A stretch of DNA of 64,000 nucleotides from NCBI RefSeq assembly GCF_964019385.1, contig NC_088644.1, positions 21,469,559-21,533,558 on the forward strand, written 5' to 3'. Shown one piece after another: positions 12,035-23,700 of the stretch. This stretch comes from Sycon ciliatum (lineage: Eukaryota > Porifera > Calcarea > Leucosolenida > Sycettidae). Position 1 is the first letter of the stretch; every line of letters begins with the position of its first letter. Both the position numbers and the translations under genes were made by a program. The notes below the pieces were generated by a model, which worked only from the letters and a program-made list of their open reading frames with translations, made no database searches and was not told the origin of the DNA.

Positions 12035-14036
12035 TCGTTGCGTATTCGCAAATCCTCCTGCCTTCTGCCGAATACTGTTGCCGGCATTCTTCTATGTACT
12101 TGGACGATGACCGATTTTCATCTTTGACCCATACATTTCAGGGCATAACATGCACAACATACCCCAGTCACTCTGGATCAACCGTAATGTGTTCATCAGG
12201 GAGTCATGGCATGTAGAGAGATAACACGCGTGTCTGGAGCTCTAAGCAATACTGGTCTTGCTCCTGGGTTGCCCATTCCTGTAGCCCTTTGGCAGGGCTG
12301 ACGTATGTATGCTCTTTAGCCTTGATCCTTGAGGGTGGTGGTGTTCCTACGGATGCGGAAAACTCGGTCTCTAGCCGAGTCTCACGCGAACCGTGAATTT
12401 TTTTAGCAGGGCTGATTTATGCATGCTCACGTTTAATATTCCTGGCTTGGACCGCATTTGGCGTCAGCAGATCACGACCTTGTGTTGCATAGATCGCAAA
12501 TTACGCACAACTTCCGACTCCAGGGTCAAAGCATGCATCGCTTTCGGCGCTATGGTCTCGTGTCGTCTTCCTACATGCTACAGCATTTTTAGTGTTCACG
12601 TATGATACTATTATTTTCTCTCTTCTGATTTTTATTGTTAGAAACTGGACTTGAAGGCAACTCCCAGCCTGGCAGTGTACAGAGATGGCAGGTCTGTAGT
12701 CTATGACAACAAGAATCTCACTCAAGAGGCCATCGAAGAGTGGGTCCAGGCTGAAAGGTACAGCAGTACTCAGTCTCCTATATCTTGCATGTCATGTACT
12801 AGTAGGGTCATGAGCAAGTGTGTGTGTTGGGAGGGGGGCTTGTGTGTTTGATCCAAGTACAGTGCGGATCGGCTATAGTAATACACCTCTTATAGTGATC
12901 GTATTCTCAAATTCATTTTCGTAAACCACCCCTTCATGTACATATCGGGTCGGCTATAGTAATATATCGGCTATAATGATACGATTTCTTTGTCAAAATG
13001 ATTTTATTGCATACATTTTTCATCGGCTATAGTGATGATCATAAAAAATTATACATCGTACATGGCGAGATCTGATCGCGGCAGTCAGGAAGCGCTGGTA
13101 CGACTATGATATCCCTCGGAGGAAATTCGAAATGTTTGGCGTTGGCTGTGCTTGTTGTTCCGGGGCATCCTCGAGCGAGAGCTGAGGCAGTAATGAGTAC
13201 ATGTACCAGCGCTGAAGCGCTACCGTGGTCTCCGCCGAGATGTTGGAGAAGGCATTCAGGTAACAGCGAAGACGATCAGGGACGCGGAGAAGCTTCTCCG
13301 TGACATACGACATCACGCGTCGATCGACCTACCACTTGGAACAGTTTCAGCGGTGATGAGTCGAGCGATGGCGACCCAGACTGAGACTCCACTCCCACTA
13401 ATCGATCCTGTAGATATTGTTGATATGTCGATTGAATGTGTTGAAGTGTTTCTCTTCCAAAAGAACACATTTGTTGAGCACAGCAACTCCTTGAAAACTC
13501 ATGTCAAAAAGTCACGAAGTTTTTGTTTCTGCAGGAAGTAGCTCTGCACTGCGCGTACTGCACAGTCACATGCACAGCACGCTTCTAGTTCTGCACGCTG
13601 CACTGATTCGAATGACACCATACACGCATGTGTCAGGCATACCTAAGTATGCATATCGCCTATAGTGATATTTTCACGAAAATCAAACACCAACGCTATA
13701 GCCGATCCGTACTGTACTCTGTATCAATATTACTCACGCACCCAAGCATGTATGGCTTTCACTGAATCAAGTACTACAAAAAAAAAAGTAGTATGTTCTG
13801 TGAAACCTGTCTACAATTATAGGTTGCCCGCTCCATGGACCTTCAAAATAATTGACAATATGGTTGAGGTGTATAGGCGGTCTCTTTATCCAGTGTCATT
13901 TGACTGGAAATAGCACACCGTGGTTCTACATGTAGTTGCAGTGGTCCCCTGAAACAGGTGCTCACCTTGTCGGAGTGGTTGCCTTGACAGGTTTTCACTG
14001 CGTATGTACTGTGAAGTGTGTGAGCAGTCTATATAA

Positions 14037-14091
<55 letters not shown>

Positions 14092-14439
14092 ATGTATGCG
14101 TACATGTGTGTGTGTGTGTGGTGTCTGTGCATGTTGTGTATTCCATTAGATACCCTCTGTGTCCTCACCTGGACCAGTTTGGTATCTATGACTATATCCA
14201 CACCAGTAAGTGTACAAGAGCGTTCATATCTTTCTTTTCCGAATACTTTCAATAGAAATGAGGTATTTTAACTACATTCTGTACCAATAGACTGCTTTCT
14301 TTGGGTGCATTGATTGAGCCCTAGTGACAGTGCTCATACTTCAAACATTCTTGTCTGACAGTGGCATATGCATGTACTCTAAATGAACTCTAACTGTCCG
14401 TTAGAGCTTGAAGAATAGAACTTCTTTTCTATTGTGTAC

Positions 14440-14503
<64 letters not shown>

Positions 14504-17054
14504 TTCTAACAGAACGACCAGTGGTTGTGACACTAATTGGCAAGATCAGGACCAGCAAAGAGCAGAAGTAAGTTGCACTGCTGCTGCACTGGTGGCTCAG
14601 CCACCTTCTCTGTTTCTATCTGATACTGCAAGCACCTTGTGAGACTTACTACTTGGTCCGGCTCATCGCAATTGTCGCTTATCTATCGCCACTAAGAATA
14701 GGAGTTTTGCTACCGCTCTGTGAAATTTCCAATAGGCATAGTGAGGAAGCATGATACATGAATACTCTCCGCCACAAGAAAACATTTCAGCAATAGAATC
14801 AGGTGAAGCGAGTCATAGAAGGGAAGCAAGGTAAGCAAAATGCACAAAATAAATCAGCGAAGGAGCGCGTTCTTGCACTCACACTCTTACAGGTCCAGAG
14901 TTCATTCAACTCTCCATCACTCGACCTGCCGCCGTTACATGAGCTGCCATTAAATTGCTGGTGTCTAGCTGCTGGCGTAGACTGGTAGAGTATCTCTTGC
15001 TTTCCCAGCTTGTCGAATGGCGGCAATGGGAAAGGAAAAGTTGTGGCTGTCACTTCGGTGCTTGAAGGAACCATGGAACCATGGGCAGTGTGACCTGTGT
15101 GTCACCACAGTGTGTTTCAACAAAGCCTTCGAATGAGGCATACAGGCCTCTTCAGACAGCTGTCATACGCTCCGCTGGATACTCTGACCATGACTCTTGT
15201 AATGCTGCCGCCAGGTCCACGAAGGAACAACCAAAACGTCCCTCGCATGCACGCCGGATCGAAAACACCTTTCTTCTGCAGCATGACGCTCATACTCCTC
15301 TGCCGTGCACGCGTGCCTGTCACGCTCTCCAGGATGTCAGCTGCCCCTGCTACAGTTCTGGTCTTCGGGTCGCTGCGCTTGGCGTTTGGCAGATATTTCG
15401 GCAACACAGACAGTGAATGGCCAGATTCCCACTTCCCAAAAAGTTGAAAACATCGCGATTCGAAGCGCTAGTCGCGATCATTTTTCTTTGGTGCCTCATT
15501 TGATCTTGCCATCACAACCTCCCAGGCAAAAGTAAGTTAGATATCGTGATTGGACTGGGTTTTACCTGTCAAAAAGTGCGTGGGAGATAAGCGACAATTG
15601 CGATGAGCCGGACCAAGTAGTATGCTTGTGTTTGGGCACTCAGAAACAGACCGTGTTAGTTTTGTTTGCCTATTGCAAGACCTGACGCCCCTGACTCAGC
15701 CGATTTGTCTTTCGTTATGACTGGTGCTGGTACTCGCGACTTGGCTACTGTATTACAACGTAGTGCACATACGTGTTCTCATTGGATTCTAACTTTGTAT
15801 CTCCCCCCGTGTGCGGATGTGTTGTACTTCGTGCTCAGATACCCTGACTAAGATTGCTTTCTTGTTGTTGTGTGTTTGATTTCCATTTCCAGGCTTGCAG
15901 ACTACGTTCGTTTCATTGCTTACGGCTTGAAATTCTACGGGTAAGGAGAAGCGTTCTTATGCAGCTTGATTCAGATTGGTTATGGCCATGAACATTGTAC
16001 TGAGCCAAAGGCATGACGTGGACACAGGATTACAACTTTTCATGTGCTTTGAAAAAAGCAGAACAACTTTGACTGCTGGTCACAAAGATCCAGTGACAAA
16101 CGGAGTTAGTTCTCTGAGTAGTGACAGAGAAATTGTTCTGTTTTCCACTTCATTTTTTTAATTTTTTTATACTGCTATATTATTTTAGTATTGTGGCTCA
16201 CAGTGTCTTCACCAGTTTGCGTGTTGTGTACTTGTAATAATTGTGTGGCACTTTTCTGGGTACCTTTTCTGCTGTGAGATGATCTTATTAATTTTTCTTT
16301 TTCTGTCTACTGCAGTGACTTCTATTTTGCTACAACAGATGAAGTAACACTGCTGCGGAGAATGCTACTAGAGTAAGTTAGAGGCTTCATCTGGGTCATT
16401 GGCATGCATGACTTTTGTCACTGATTGTAGTGTTCCGATGCTTGTCTGCATTATCCTGGTGATACCCGCTGTGCAATCTCATCAGGCCATCTTGTATGTT
16501 CATTGTTGCAACTTACGAGTCTGGTTTGTGTGCTGGAATCATTAGCAAGTCCACCCCCCCCCCCCCCCCCCCCCCCCCCCGTATATATTAAACTATGAGC
16601 AGTGGTGCAGTCATGAAACTCCTTTCAAGTCACGATCGGTCAACTGGAGGAAACCGCTAGAAACAATCCGAAAATGTAACCCCAAACTGTACATGAACAC
16701 ATCGCTCTCAGCTTTCTTTTCCCTTCCAAGCGTGTGTACTAAAAACAGCACGTGTTACATGTTGGGTGGACTATTCTGAACGTGGACATCTAAAAGCAGA
16801 CGCACGTTTTCCGGACTTCTTATGCTGGTTTGTGCAGTATCGATGACCGTGACTGTGAACTCATATACAATCAGTGTATTGTATAGGGTATGACATGTGT
16901 CGGTGCGTTTTGCTCTTTTCAACAGATATATTTCCAAGCCTGCCATTGTCGCTTGGGACTTTGAGACAAGAACGTACTGGATCTTTAAGACGGTTGGTGA
17001 TTTGTGTTGTTGTCGTGTTGTCGTGGCTGTGACGGGGGAAGTGTTGTTGCTCTT

Positions 17055-17139
<85 letters not shown>

Positions 17140-19262
17140 CAATAATGCCATGGGATTGTTCACCAGAAGCCGTGTGGGTGTGCATGTGCATTTTTGCTGC
17201 TGCAGTATCCACTCAATTGCTGTGCTCATTTCTGCATCATGGTAATATGGGGCTGTTCTTGAGATTGCCATCGGCTCTACTTCATGTTTTGCTCTGCAAT
17301 GTTTGTACGTATGCTCCAGGACAAGGAATCCTTTGATGACGTTACGCAGGAGGACGTGGAAAACTTCCTTGGGGCGATCAAGAGTGGAGAAATTCCTGTA
17401 AGTCTATTATGGGCTTGGACTGTGTTTGTGACGAGCCTCTCTCTCTCGGAGTGCATGGATGAGTAGAAGTCTGTGCACTGCGGCCATGTAGCACTGTGCA
17501 CTTTTCAGGAGCTAATTTTGATGTGACTTTCAGTGTGTTAGTACAGTATGTAGCTCCTCCTTGTATTGGCGGCATGCGTTCCACCCAAAGAACAGTACTA
17601 GCTTGCCATTGCTGTCCTAACTACCTCGCAGGCCTAATGAAACATCAATGCAGTGATTCAGATTTTAGCCGTCCCTGTGACTGGCACCGGTCTTCATTAC
17701 CATCTTGTGTGCTTTCCTACTATACTGCTGCGCTGACGAATCTGGTCATGCTGTTTTCAACGTGCTTGTGTGCTTGGTTGCAGGCGTCCGGTGGGGAATA
17801 TTTCACGCGCCGTTTCTATCGGGTAAGAATGACAGTACAGTGGTCCCTCTATAATCCGGCACCATTTGTGCCACGGAAAATCTGCTGGATTGACAAATCG
17901 GATTTACTGCTGGAATGTGCATGAGGAGGACATTTTGGCTACTGAAAATTGTGCTGGTTTATCGAGGGTGCTGGTTTATAAAGTGCTGGATTAGAGAGGG
18001 ACGACTGTACTAGTACATGTAGCAAGGAAATGGTGTGCTTGTGAAGAGCACTGCTATCTTATCAATGTGTGGCCAATTCATTCGGAAAAAGTCCGAGACT
18101 GAAAAAAAAAACTATAAGAAGAAAGAGGACCAAAGAGCTACAAGTTACGTTATAATATCCAGTAACACCACCAGTTACTTTACAATCAGCTCATGCGATA
18201 ACATTGTACGACACTGACCAACGGTACTGACGTTCTACACCTAACTGGCAATCGGAAGAGAGGGGAAAGAGACAAAAACACAACGTTTTCCAATGCAGTA
18301 CAGAGAGCAGTTCAGTGGAGTGTTGTTGATGGACTGGCAGTGCTAAAACTAGAGTTCTTCCGGCCCCTCCCAACTCGCTTCTATTCTCTTGGCACACCCA
18401 AGCAATGCACAACGTTGCAACATAATTGTTACATTGCTCCCGATATGCAGTGCATTGCCTTCTGCAATGCTGCAGTGCACAACATTCACCGTTGAAATGT
18501 GGAATGTGCAGCACTGTACACAGCCACAATCACTGCACTGCAATTTCCTGCCGCGTACGCACGTAACCGTGTGCAGTTGATAACAATGCTTCCCTTCTGC
18601 AGTAAACTCTGTGTTTGCTGGACCCTGTACCAAGCGGACTCCTGTATTGACTGAACACACTTTCATGCACCAATGTGCCGTGGATCGAACATGTATCCCT
18701 GGGTCAAGCGCAATCCTGGCATATCAGGACAGTTTGCGCTGCATCAAGGGTGTCCGGTTAGGCCAGGTTTCACTGTGTTTACTCCTATTCGCTTGTCAAC
18801 CACAGGGGTTTGTTCTCTACACTACCTTATGTCAGTGTGATTTTTTTGTTTTTCCGTGTGCACTTGTAGATGCTGTGGCTGATGGTGGAGATGGTTATGG
18901 TGAGTTTTCTTTGCGTGATTTGATAAGTTGGCAAGGTGCCTGCGAGGCTCACACCATGGCACCAGTTTCACTCTTGTTGTACATATAATGCACATGTATC
19001 TCCTTTTAAGACTTGACCTCCCAAAGCTCATAACCCCGATACAGTCAGACATCGCTTAACCGCACACATCAGTTTTCCACAAAAAAAATATCCGGATAGG
19101 CGAAGGAACCGGATAATCGAACACACAGTCACATACTGTATGTATGCATGGCAATCTGTGACCAACGATTTTCTTCCGGATGGCGAGGGATCCGGATGAA
19201 AGAGGATTGGATAAGCGAGGTCTGACTGTACTGGTAATTACTGTAGCAACGTTACTCTCTCC

Positions 19263-19308
<46 letters not shown>

Positions 19309-19742
19309 TATTCACTCCTACTCTCTCCAAGTTCTTACGTTGGTCCTCCTGCGTAGTGATTTATTCAAGGCCGCGAATTGAACTATTTTATTGTTCTCTT
19401 TTGTGTTTGGCATGTTTCCAGGATGTGTATGAGACGTCACCCTGGGTGGTCATTATGTCCGGAATTGTCATGTTCGCCTCGCTTGCCTTCTGTGCCATGG
19501 TGCTGCTCTCGCCGGACCCGGAGAAAGCCAATGCGCTGGCCTCTGCCCAGATAGAGCGGGATCAGCTGCGACGAGAGACACCCGGTGGCTTCTACAACGA
19601 TGAGAGCAGTGGCCGTATACACGAGGAGGACGAGGATGAAGACGGTAGCGGTGTTGTCGCGGATGGTGCTGTTTTAGAGCCCGAAGACACGGATGAACGT
19701 TCCGCGGCTGCTAAAGCTAAGGGCAAGCTGAAGCACAGTTGA
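6225..19742 (+). CDS. TMX3: Thioredoxin-related transmembrane protein 3, complete, 18 coding exons
   Basis: ER membrane protein disulfide isomerase. Exons: 6225-6255, 6393-6435, 8433-8481, 9282-9399, 9887-9932, 10540-10620, 11302-11410, 11729-11806, 12642-12757, 13823-13870, 14150-14205, 14513-14567, 15893-15940, 16316-16372, 16926-16992, 17320-17397, 17784-17822, 19422-19742. Phases close throughout to give 479 aa (human 454). The start MDNRFVLLSLLVCVASG is a signal peptide. The catalytic thioredoxin domain contains FYAPWCAYCEKM (CAYC, where human has CGHC) and the cis-proline motif EGMPTIKMF. Two redox-inactive thioredoxin-like domains follow. The last exon carries the membrane span (WVVIMSGIVMFASLAFCAMV) and an acidic cytosolic tail ending KLKHS, a KxKxx ER-retrieval motif. 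Introns hold a LINE, several MITEs and long CA/TG tracts. Exon 10 uses donor GTATAG; a donor two bases upstream would break frame. Confidence 0.93.
6570..6754. repeat. Interrupted (CA)n microsatellite
   Basis: About 185 bp of CA with ACACGC and CACCAC interruptions. It abuts the 3' end of the minus-strand LINE and reads as (TG)n on that strand, so it is probably the LINE's tail, grown afterwards. Confidence 0.9.
6764..8340 (-). mobile_element. 5'-truncated LINE: reverse transcriptase plus C2H2-type zinc-finger tail
   Basis: On the minus strand two overlapping frames encode the 3' half of a non-LTR retrotransposon. The first (about 8340 to 7577) has RT motifs LRQGCVMAPLLFNLYFG, the catalytic FADDAALLA and FVYLGSVITADTRSS. 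The second (about 7656 to 6874) has RRLQWLGHVARMPDNRLPK and then a cysteine/histidine-rich end with repeated C-x2-C-x(n)-H-x(3,4)-C/H units, ending SRPQDLTRHRRQKH. A single-base frameshift near 7640 separates them, so the copy is dead. The 3'UTR GGGAGCGACGTGGCCATTTT leads into a (TG)n tail at 6754. A related 3' end is at 62860-63180. It lies antisense in TMX3 intron 2. Confidence 0.85.
8465..8650. repeat. Tandem duplication that copies the TMX3 exon 3 splice donor
   Basis: Two copies with a 106-bp offset start at 8465 and 8571. Each begins GCTCATGGATTGTCATGGTA, which is the end of exon 3 plus its GTAGGT donor. The second copy is 16-17 bp shorter inside. Confidence 0.85.
8675..8758. repeat. 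28-bp minisatellite, three copies
   Basis: Units start at 8675, 8703 and 8731 with GTGTCATGTGGAGAGTTGAA, followed by a degenerate fourth copy. It sits in TMX3 intron 3. A run of 18 C lies further on at 8963-8980. Confidence 0.9.
9734..9823. repeat. 30-bp minisatellite, three copies
   Basis: Units ACAGTCTCAACAATCATGCA... start at 9734, 9764 and 9794 and differ at two or three positions. It lies in TMX3 intron 4, 60 bp before exon 5. Confidence 0.9.
10752..11207. mobile_element. Probable Tc1/pogo-type MITE
   Basis: Left end TACAGCCCTACCCCGACTAT and right end, inverted, TACTGTCCTATCCCGGCCCG share about 15 positions and both continue into TATCCGAA. TA-flanked. The interior is non-coding. Confidence 0.55.
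11520..11600. repeat. (CT)n microsatellite
   Basis: A long CT tract with imperfect flanks, in TMX3 intron 7. Confidence 0.9.
11959..12031. repeat. (CA)n microsatellite
   Basis: About 36 CA units in TMX3 intron 8. No LINE-like sequence is seen beside it. Confidence 0.9.
12355..12407. repeat. Short dispersed repeat with hairpin and T tract, copy 1
   Basis: Sequence TGCGGAAAACTCGG, a loop, CCGAGTCTCACGCGAACCGT, then TTTTTTT. ACTCGG and CCGAGT can pair. A diverged copy is at 20499-20551. Family unknown. Confidence 0.6.
12858..13716. mobile_element. Large non-autonomous TA-flanked element
   Basis: Ends TACAGTGCGGATCGGCTATA and its inverse (TATAGCCGATCCGTACTGTA) bound 859 bp. Sub-terminal repeats of GGCTATAGTAATA occur near the left end and CGCCTATAGTGATA near the right. 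The middle has short open frames that I do not recognise as transposase. It fits the pogo/Tc1 type by its TA flanks and CAGT ends. It fills most of TMX3 intron 9. Confidence 0.75.
14041..14090. repeat. (TG)n microsatellite
   Basis: About 25 TG units, followed by further short TG runs, 58 bp upstream of TMX3 exon 11. Confidence 0.9.
14441..14501. repeat. (TG)n tract next to TMX3 exon 12 acceptor
   Basis: About 30 TG units end only 11 nt before exon 12; only CTTTCTAACAG lies between. See finding on TG tracts at splice acceptors. Confidence 0.9.
14647..15622. mobile_element. Non-autonomous DNA transposon with 37-bp inverted ends
   Basis: Ends TACTACTTGGTCCGGCTCAT and the exact inverse at 15585-15622 are near-perfect over about 37 bp. 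Flanked by TA. The 976-bp interior has several 90-110 codon frames on both strands but no recognisable transposase. It occupies TMX3 intron 12. Confidence 0.8.
16554..16580. repeat. Poly-C tract, 27 bases
   Basis: Uninterrupted C run in TMX3 intron 14; its complement can form G-quadruplexes. Confidence 0.9.
17058..17138. repeat. (TG)n microsatellite
   Basis: About 40 TG units in TMX3 intron 15, between exons 15 and 16. Confidence 0.9.
17836..18009. mobile_element. Pogo/Tigger-like MITE
   Basis: TA-flanked ends CAGTGGTCCCTCTATAATCC and the inverse GGATTAGAGAGGGACGACTG, 174 bp in all. The interior repeats CTGGATT/CTGGTTTAT words. It starts 14 nt past the TMX3 exon 17 donor. Confidence 0.8.
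18010..19039. other. TMX3 intron 17, remainder
   Basis: About 1 kb without recognised exon or repeat. Confidence 0.4.
19040..19230. mobile_element. Pogo-like MITE, CAGTCAGACCTCG family, copy 1
   Basis: TA-flanked ends CAGTCAGACATCGCTTAACC and the inverse GGATAAGCGAGGTCTGACTG. A second copy with the same internal words (CCGGATAGGCGAAGGAACCGG, shortened) is at 56048-56237. Confidence 0.85.
19262..19306. repeat. (CT)n microsatellite
   Basis: CT tract upstream of TMX3 exon 18. Confidence 0.9.
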
Positions 19743-20757
19743 TGTGTGCGTGTGTGTGCTCTTAGGTGCACCCATTCTCTAGTTTCTCATCCTTTCCAGT
19801 AGCAGATGTGAGTCAATTCACTGCTGCCTGTGCCAGGCTGACCTTTTCATTCTACAATACGACGCCTTCCATCATACGACAGTGTGCTGCCTGTGGCCAT
19901 GCGGTCATTGCGAGAAGATGAATGACCTTGCTCTACACCGATTTCACACAGGCTTTCGATACGGTTTACTCTGTTTTTTATTGTTCGTGCAGTATAACCA
20001 GATTTTAAGTGAACCAGGCCCGACAATGAATTTTTAGTGCACTCCCTGTTGACTGGGGGATTTTACCTAGGCCCCTCTAGCTGGGACAATAGTTTTGCTA
20101 CATTCGCTGATGCTATAGCTGCCTGTAGATGTGTATGCATGTCAACTTTGTAATACTTTGAAGTAGTACAATGGCTGTGAAAGCGGTTTTCTCTCGAACT
20201 GTTAGGTTTCACACGCTCATGCCGTTGTGGAGTGTTTGCTGTGCACGTTTCATGACCATCCACTGGTTGTGGTGGTTAGTTCTGCTTGTGGTGGTTAGTT
20301 CTGCTGCTTGTGTACTACACACAGCACGGAGAAACACTGGCGCTGTGCTTGTGCCTTGCTTCTCGGTCCCATTGCACCGGATGCCAGTTATTCTGCATGG
20401 TCTCCGTCATCAAGCTCATATCTTCTTGTCTACCTTGAGGCGAAGACGGGCATCTCATGATGGCATCTGTGTAACCTAGATGGTGGTGGCAGTCATGCGG
20501 GTGCGGAAAACTCAGCCTAACTGACTCTCACGCGGACCGTGCGTTTTTTGTTGTCAATTACTAGTGGCAGCTGCCAAGAAACAGCATGGCATAATCCTTC
20601 AGACGTTGTACAATAATAACACCGCTGCCACTAAAGAAATAAGGTAAGGTATTGGAAATATGCCCGGTGTATGAGAGTGTATTGTGTATGTTCATCCCAG
20701 CTACCGGTATAAAGAGTCACTGTGGTGGATTGTATGTTTGCTCTAGACCGAATCTTC
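19743..20757. other. Convergent 3' flanks of TMX3 and the NAAA-like gene
   Basis: About 1 kb between two convergent stop codons. It holds the second copy of the hairpin repeat (20499-20551). The complement of AATAAA at 19977-19982 is far from the NAAA stop and unproven as its signal. Confidence 0.4.
20499..20551. repeat. Short dispersed repeat with T tract, copy 2
   Basis: Matches 12355-12407 in the blocks GTGCGGAAAACTC, CTCTCACGCGGACCGTG and the final TTTTTT; the hairpin is less perfect here. Confidence 0.6.
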
Positions 20758-23700
20758 TCAAAGATATACAACATATGTGGTGATGTGTCCAGTCTTGGCC
20801 GACATCAGGCTAGTCCAGGTCGTCTCGTTGTTGCGTACTGGCCAGGTGTTGAGCACCGATACCAGGCCGTCGTATGTAGATGCAGACTGGCGGCCCAGCT
20901 GAGTCATATACTCGTTACCGTACTTGCGACGATTGTCATACGCCACTGGCTCTCTCCAATGATCCTGCAGTGAAAACGAAACACCAACTGATGAAGGTCT
21001 CGACAAGAATCTAAGGCTACAGCATCACAGTAAGATACAAGTACTAGTTCTCATTTGCAGCGATAGTCCCTGTCTGTTCGTTCAAAGGTCAGCAAGACGG
21101 CATGTATGACTAACCCACTACAGGACATAACTGAGGCACGCAAAGATTGCTTTATGCAGGCTGTTAGCCACTCACATAGTTTGTTTCCAGAAGATACCAA
21201 GAATAGGAGGCACTGCTGTGGGACTGCAGCTGCCAGACATCGTCCACTTTGACGCGATCTCGTGTGATGACGGCACCCTCATCCCTGGCCACTCCAGCCA
21301 CGATATAGTACACAGGTGCTGTGAGTGGTTGATCCATGAGCTGGGTGACTGCTTCCGGATAGCTGAGCTGTTCCATCAGTAGCTGTAGGAACAGCAGAAA
21401 AAGCAGAAGTGTGCTATTTGCTGGTGTTACCCAGTGCACACCTGGGATTGATGCAGGTACTGGTGTGTGCAAGACAATTACATGACTGGATAGATTGAGT
21501 GCTGTCCTTCAAGGAAATAACCTAGCAGAGCATGCCAGAGGTAGTGGAGTTGTCTTTTCACTGGCTGGTAACTATGAGTCTGCACAACTGACATGGCCAC
21601 CCCATCACCCACCCCTTCAAGGTATACATGTACACGTAGTTCAGCTACAGGCGTGGCAAGCGAAACCAGGATTGATGTCTTGAAACACACAACTGTACAT
21701 GGTACAATGCAGTGTAGCCAGCACGGATTGTGAATGTTGTTTCCAATAGAACAGTGCATTTAAGTGTACTCCTTTCCGGCATTCAAGCCTGGCTTATTTG
21801 CCGTGTTAGTTTCGACGGTTGTCATGCCTCACATAGTCACAGCTACTGCTCATCACTGCATGGCCCTGACCAGGAAGTAGTAGAATATGTATATTGCAGT
21901 ATTAGCTAGCTCCGACACACACCAGCTGAATACATCATGCGCAGGGAATGGATGTGGTGCACACTGCACAAGTAACATACCTTTCTGAGCAGATGTGTAG
22001 GGCTATTGGATCCTGCTTTTATCGCTTGCAGGGCGTCCAGAACAATCGAGCCGCCCAGCAGTCTTTCATTTATGGATCCTGAAAATCCATTGTAGGTGAC
22101 ACCATTCAGAAATCCCTAAGATAACAAAAGGAAATATTCAGAAATCCCTAAGATAACAAAAGGAAATGTTCAGAAATCCCTAAGATAACAAAAGGAAATG
22201 CAGACGTGTGGTGAACATGTCTTTGTCCAGTACCGTAATGTCGCATAATAAAAGCAGGTGCTTTCGGCCGTATAAGCCGGGGTTCAAAATTCAAATCATG
22301 CTTCTATTCAAGTTATGCTTCTATTCAAGTTATGCTTCTATTCAAAACATGCTTCTACGTCAACATCATCAGTCTGCACTGTGCAGTGCATACCGCCACA
22401 CATGTATGTACACAATGTACTTTGCAGGGAGCGGCTTCTATTCGAACCATGCTTCTGTGTCACGACACGCTTCAAAAATCGGCTTCTATTCGAGTCATGC
22501 TTCTATACAGGTCATGCTTCTATACGCAACACTACAGTATGCGATCTTGCCAACACTCACCCACAAGTACACTAGCAGGCTGGTGGGTCTGCACATGCTT
22601 ATGCTACGGTTCAAAGGCACACATGCAAGTTTCCATACTAGCCGCATCTCTACAGGGCACAACTGCTGCAAAAGACATATCAGGATCCACTGTTGACTTT
22701 CAAAGCAGATAACTTTACCATGATGGCAAGTACATGGAGGCTATCCGGATTCCTTACAACGTTAAGTTTATAGCAACGAGGCTGTGATTTCTGACTATCA
22801 ACGAGCCTTGGGGCGGGATGTTGATGGTCTTGCAAACAAGAAGACGTGTAGCAGTATCTATATAATGTATGCCATGTTGCTATTGAACGTTGTATCCGGC
22901 CCTGACTATGTGTATCCATGACTATGTGTATCCCTGACTATGTGTATCCCTGACTATGAAGATGCTATGCAGTACAGGCAGTGTGTACATGACGTATCTC
23001 GCTTCCGTGGCAACAGAGACTTACGACAAAACCAGCTACTCCTGTTCCCGTGAAGAGCAAGTCTCCACCGCGCAGGACGTTTATCTGCACACGGTGATCA
23101 CATGCGGAAAGTGCAAACACAGTTAACACACAGGTATTATCTGCTGCCCACTATGAGGGAAACAGGCAAAGCCAAGCGGCGGGAGTATGATAGCGTTAAC
23201 CATACTTGTACATACATGTATATGATGCTTCGGTCTGGTGTCAGCTATCCAACAAGGCCCATGTTCCCGAAGTGGTCAGATAAGTTATGCTGTGACTGTG
23301 AACAAATCTCTTTTTGAGTACCTTGGACTCACCACTCCCCGCGCCGAAGGTATTGACCAAACAGAATTGCCAGTAACTTAGTTAGACTGCACAAAGCCCT
23401 ATGCCGGTGTATTCCTGTGCACTACAAGCCAAGTGAAAACTGAAAATATCGGTCCGGCTTATGAACCGGCTGTTCTTGGACTGGAGCCGGGGATGTCTCA
23501 GCAAATGGGGGGAGTCTAAGTACCTGGATGATCAAATGCCGCAGCTCATCTGGCAGGTTCCAGTCCAGGTTTCGACCGTGTATGATTGAATAGTCCTGCG
23601 ATTGGACAACAATAGAAGTGCAAGCTCCTGCTGGGTGGAAGGTCTCTCTGTTCATCGTCGCATTCCCAGTTGTGTTGGGTCGACCTGGTCCTAACTGCAG

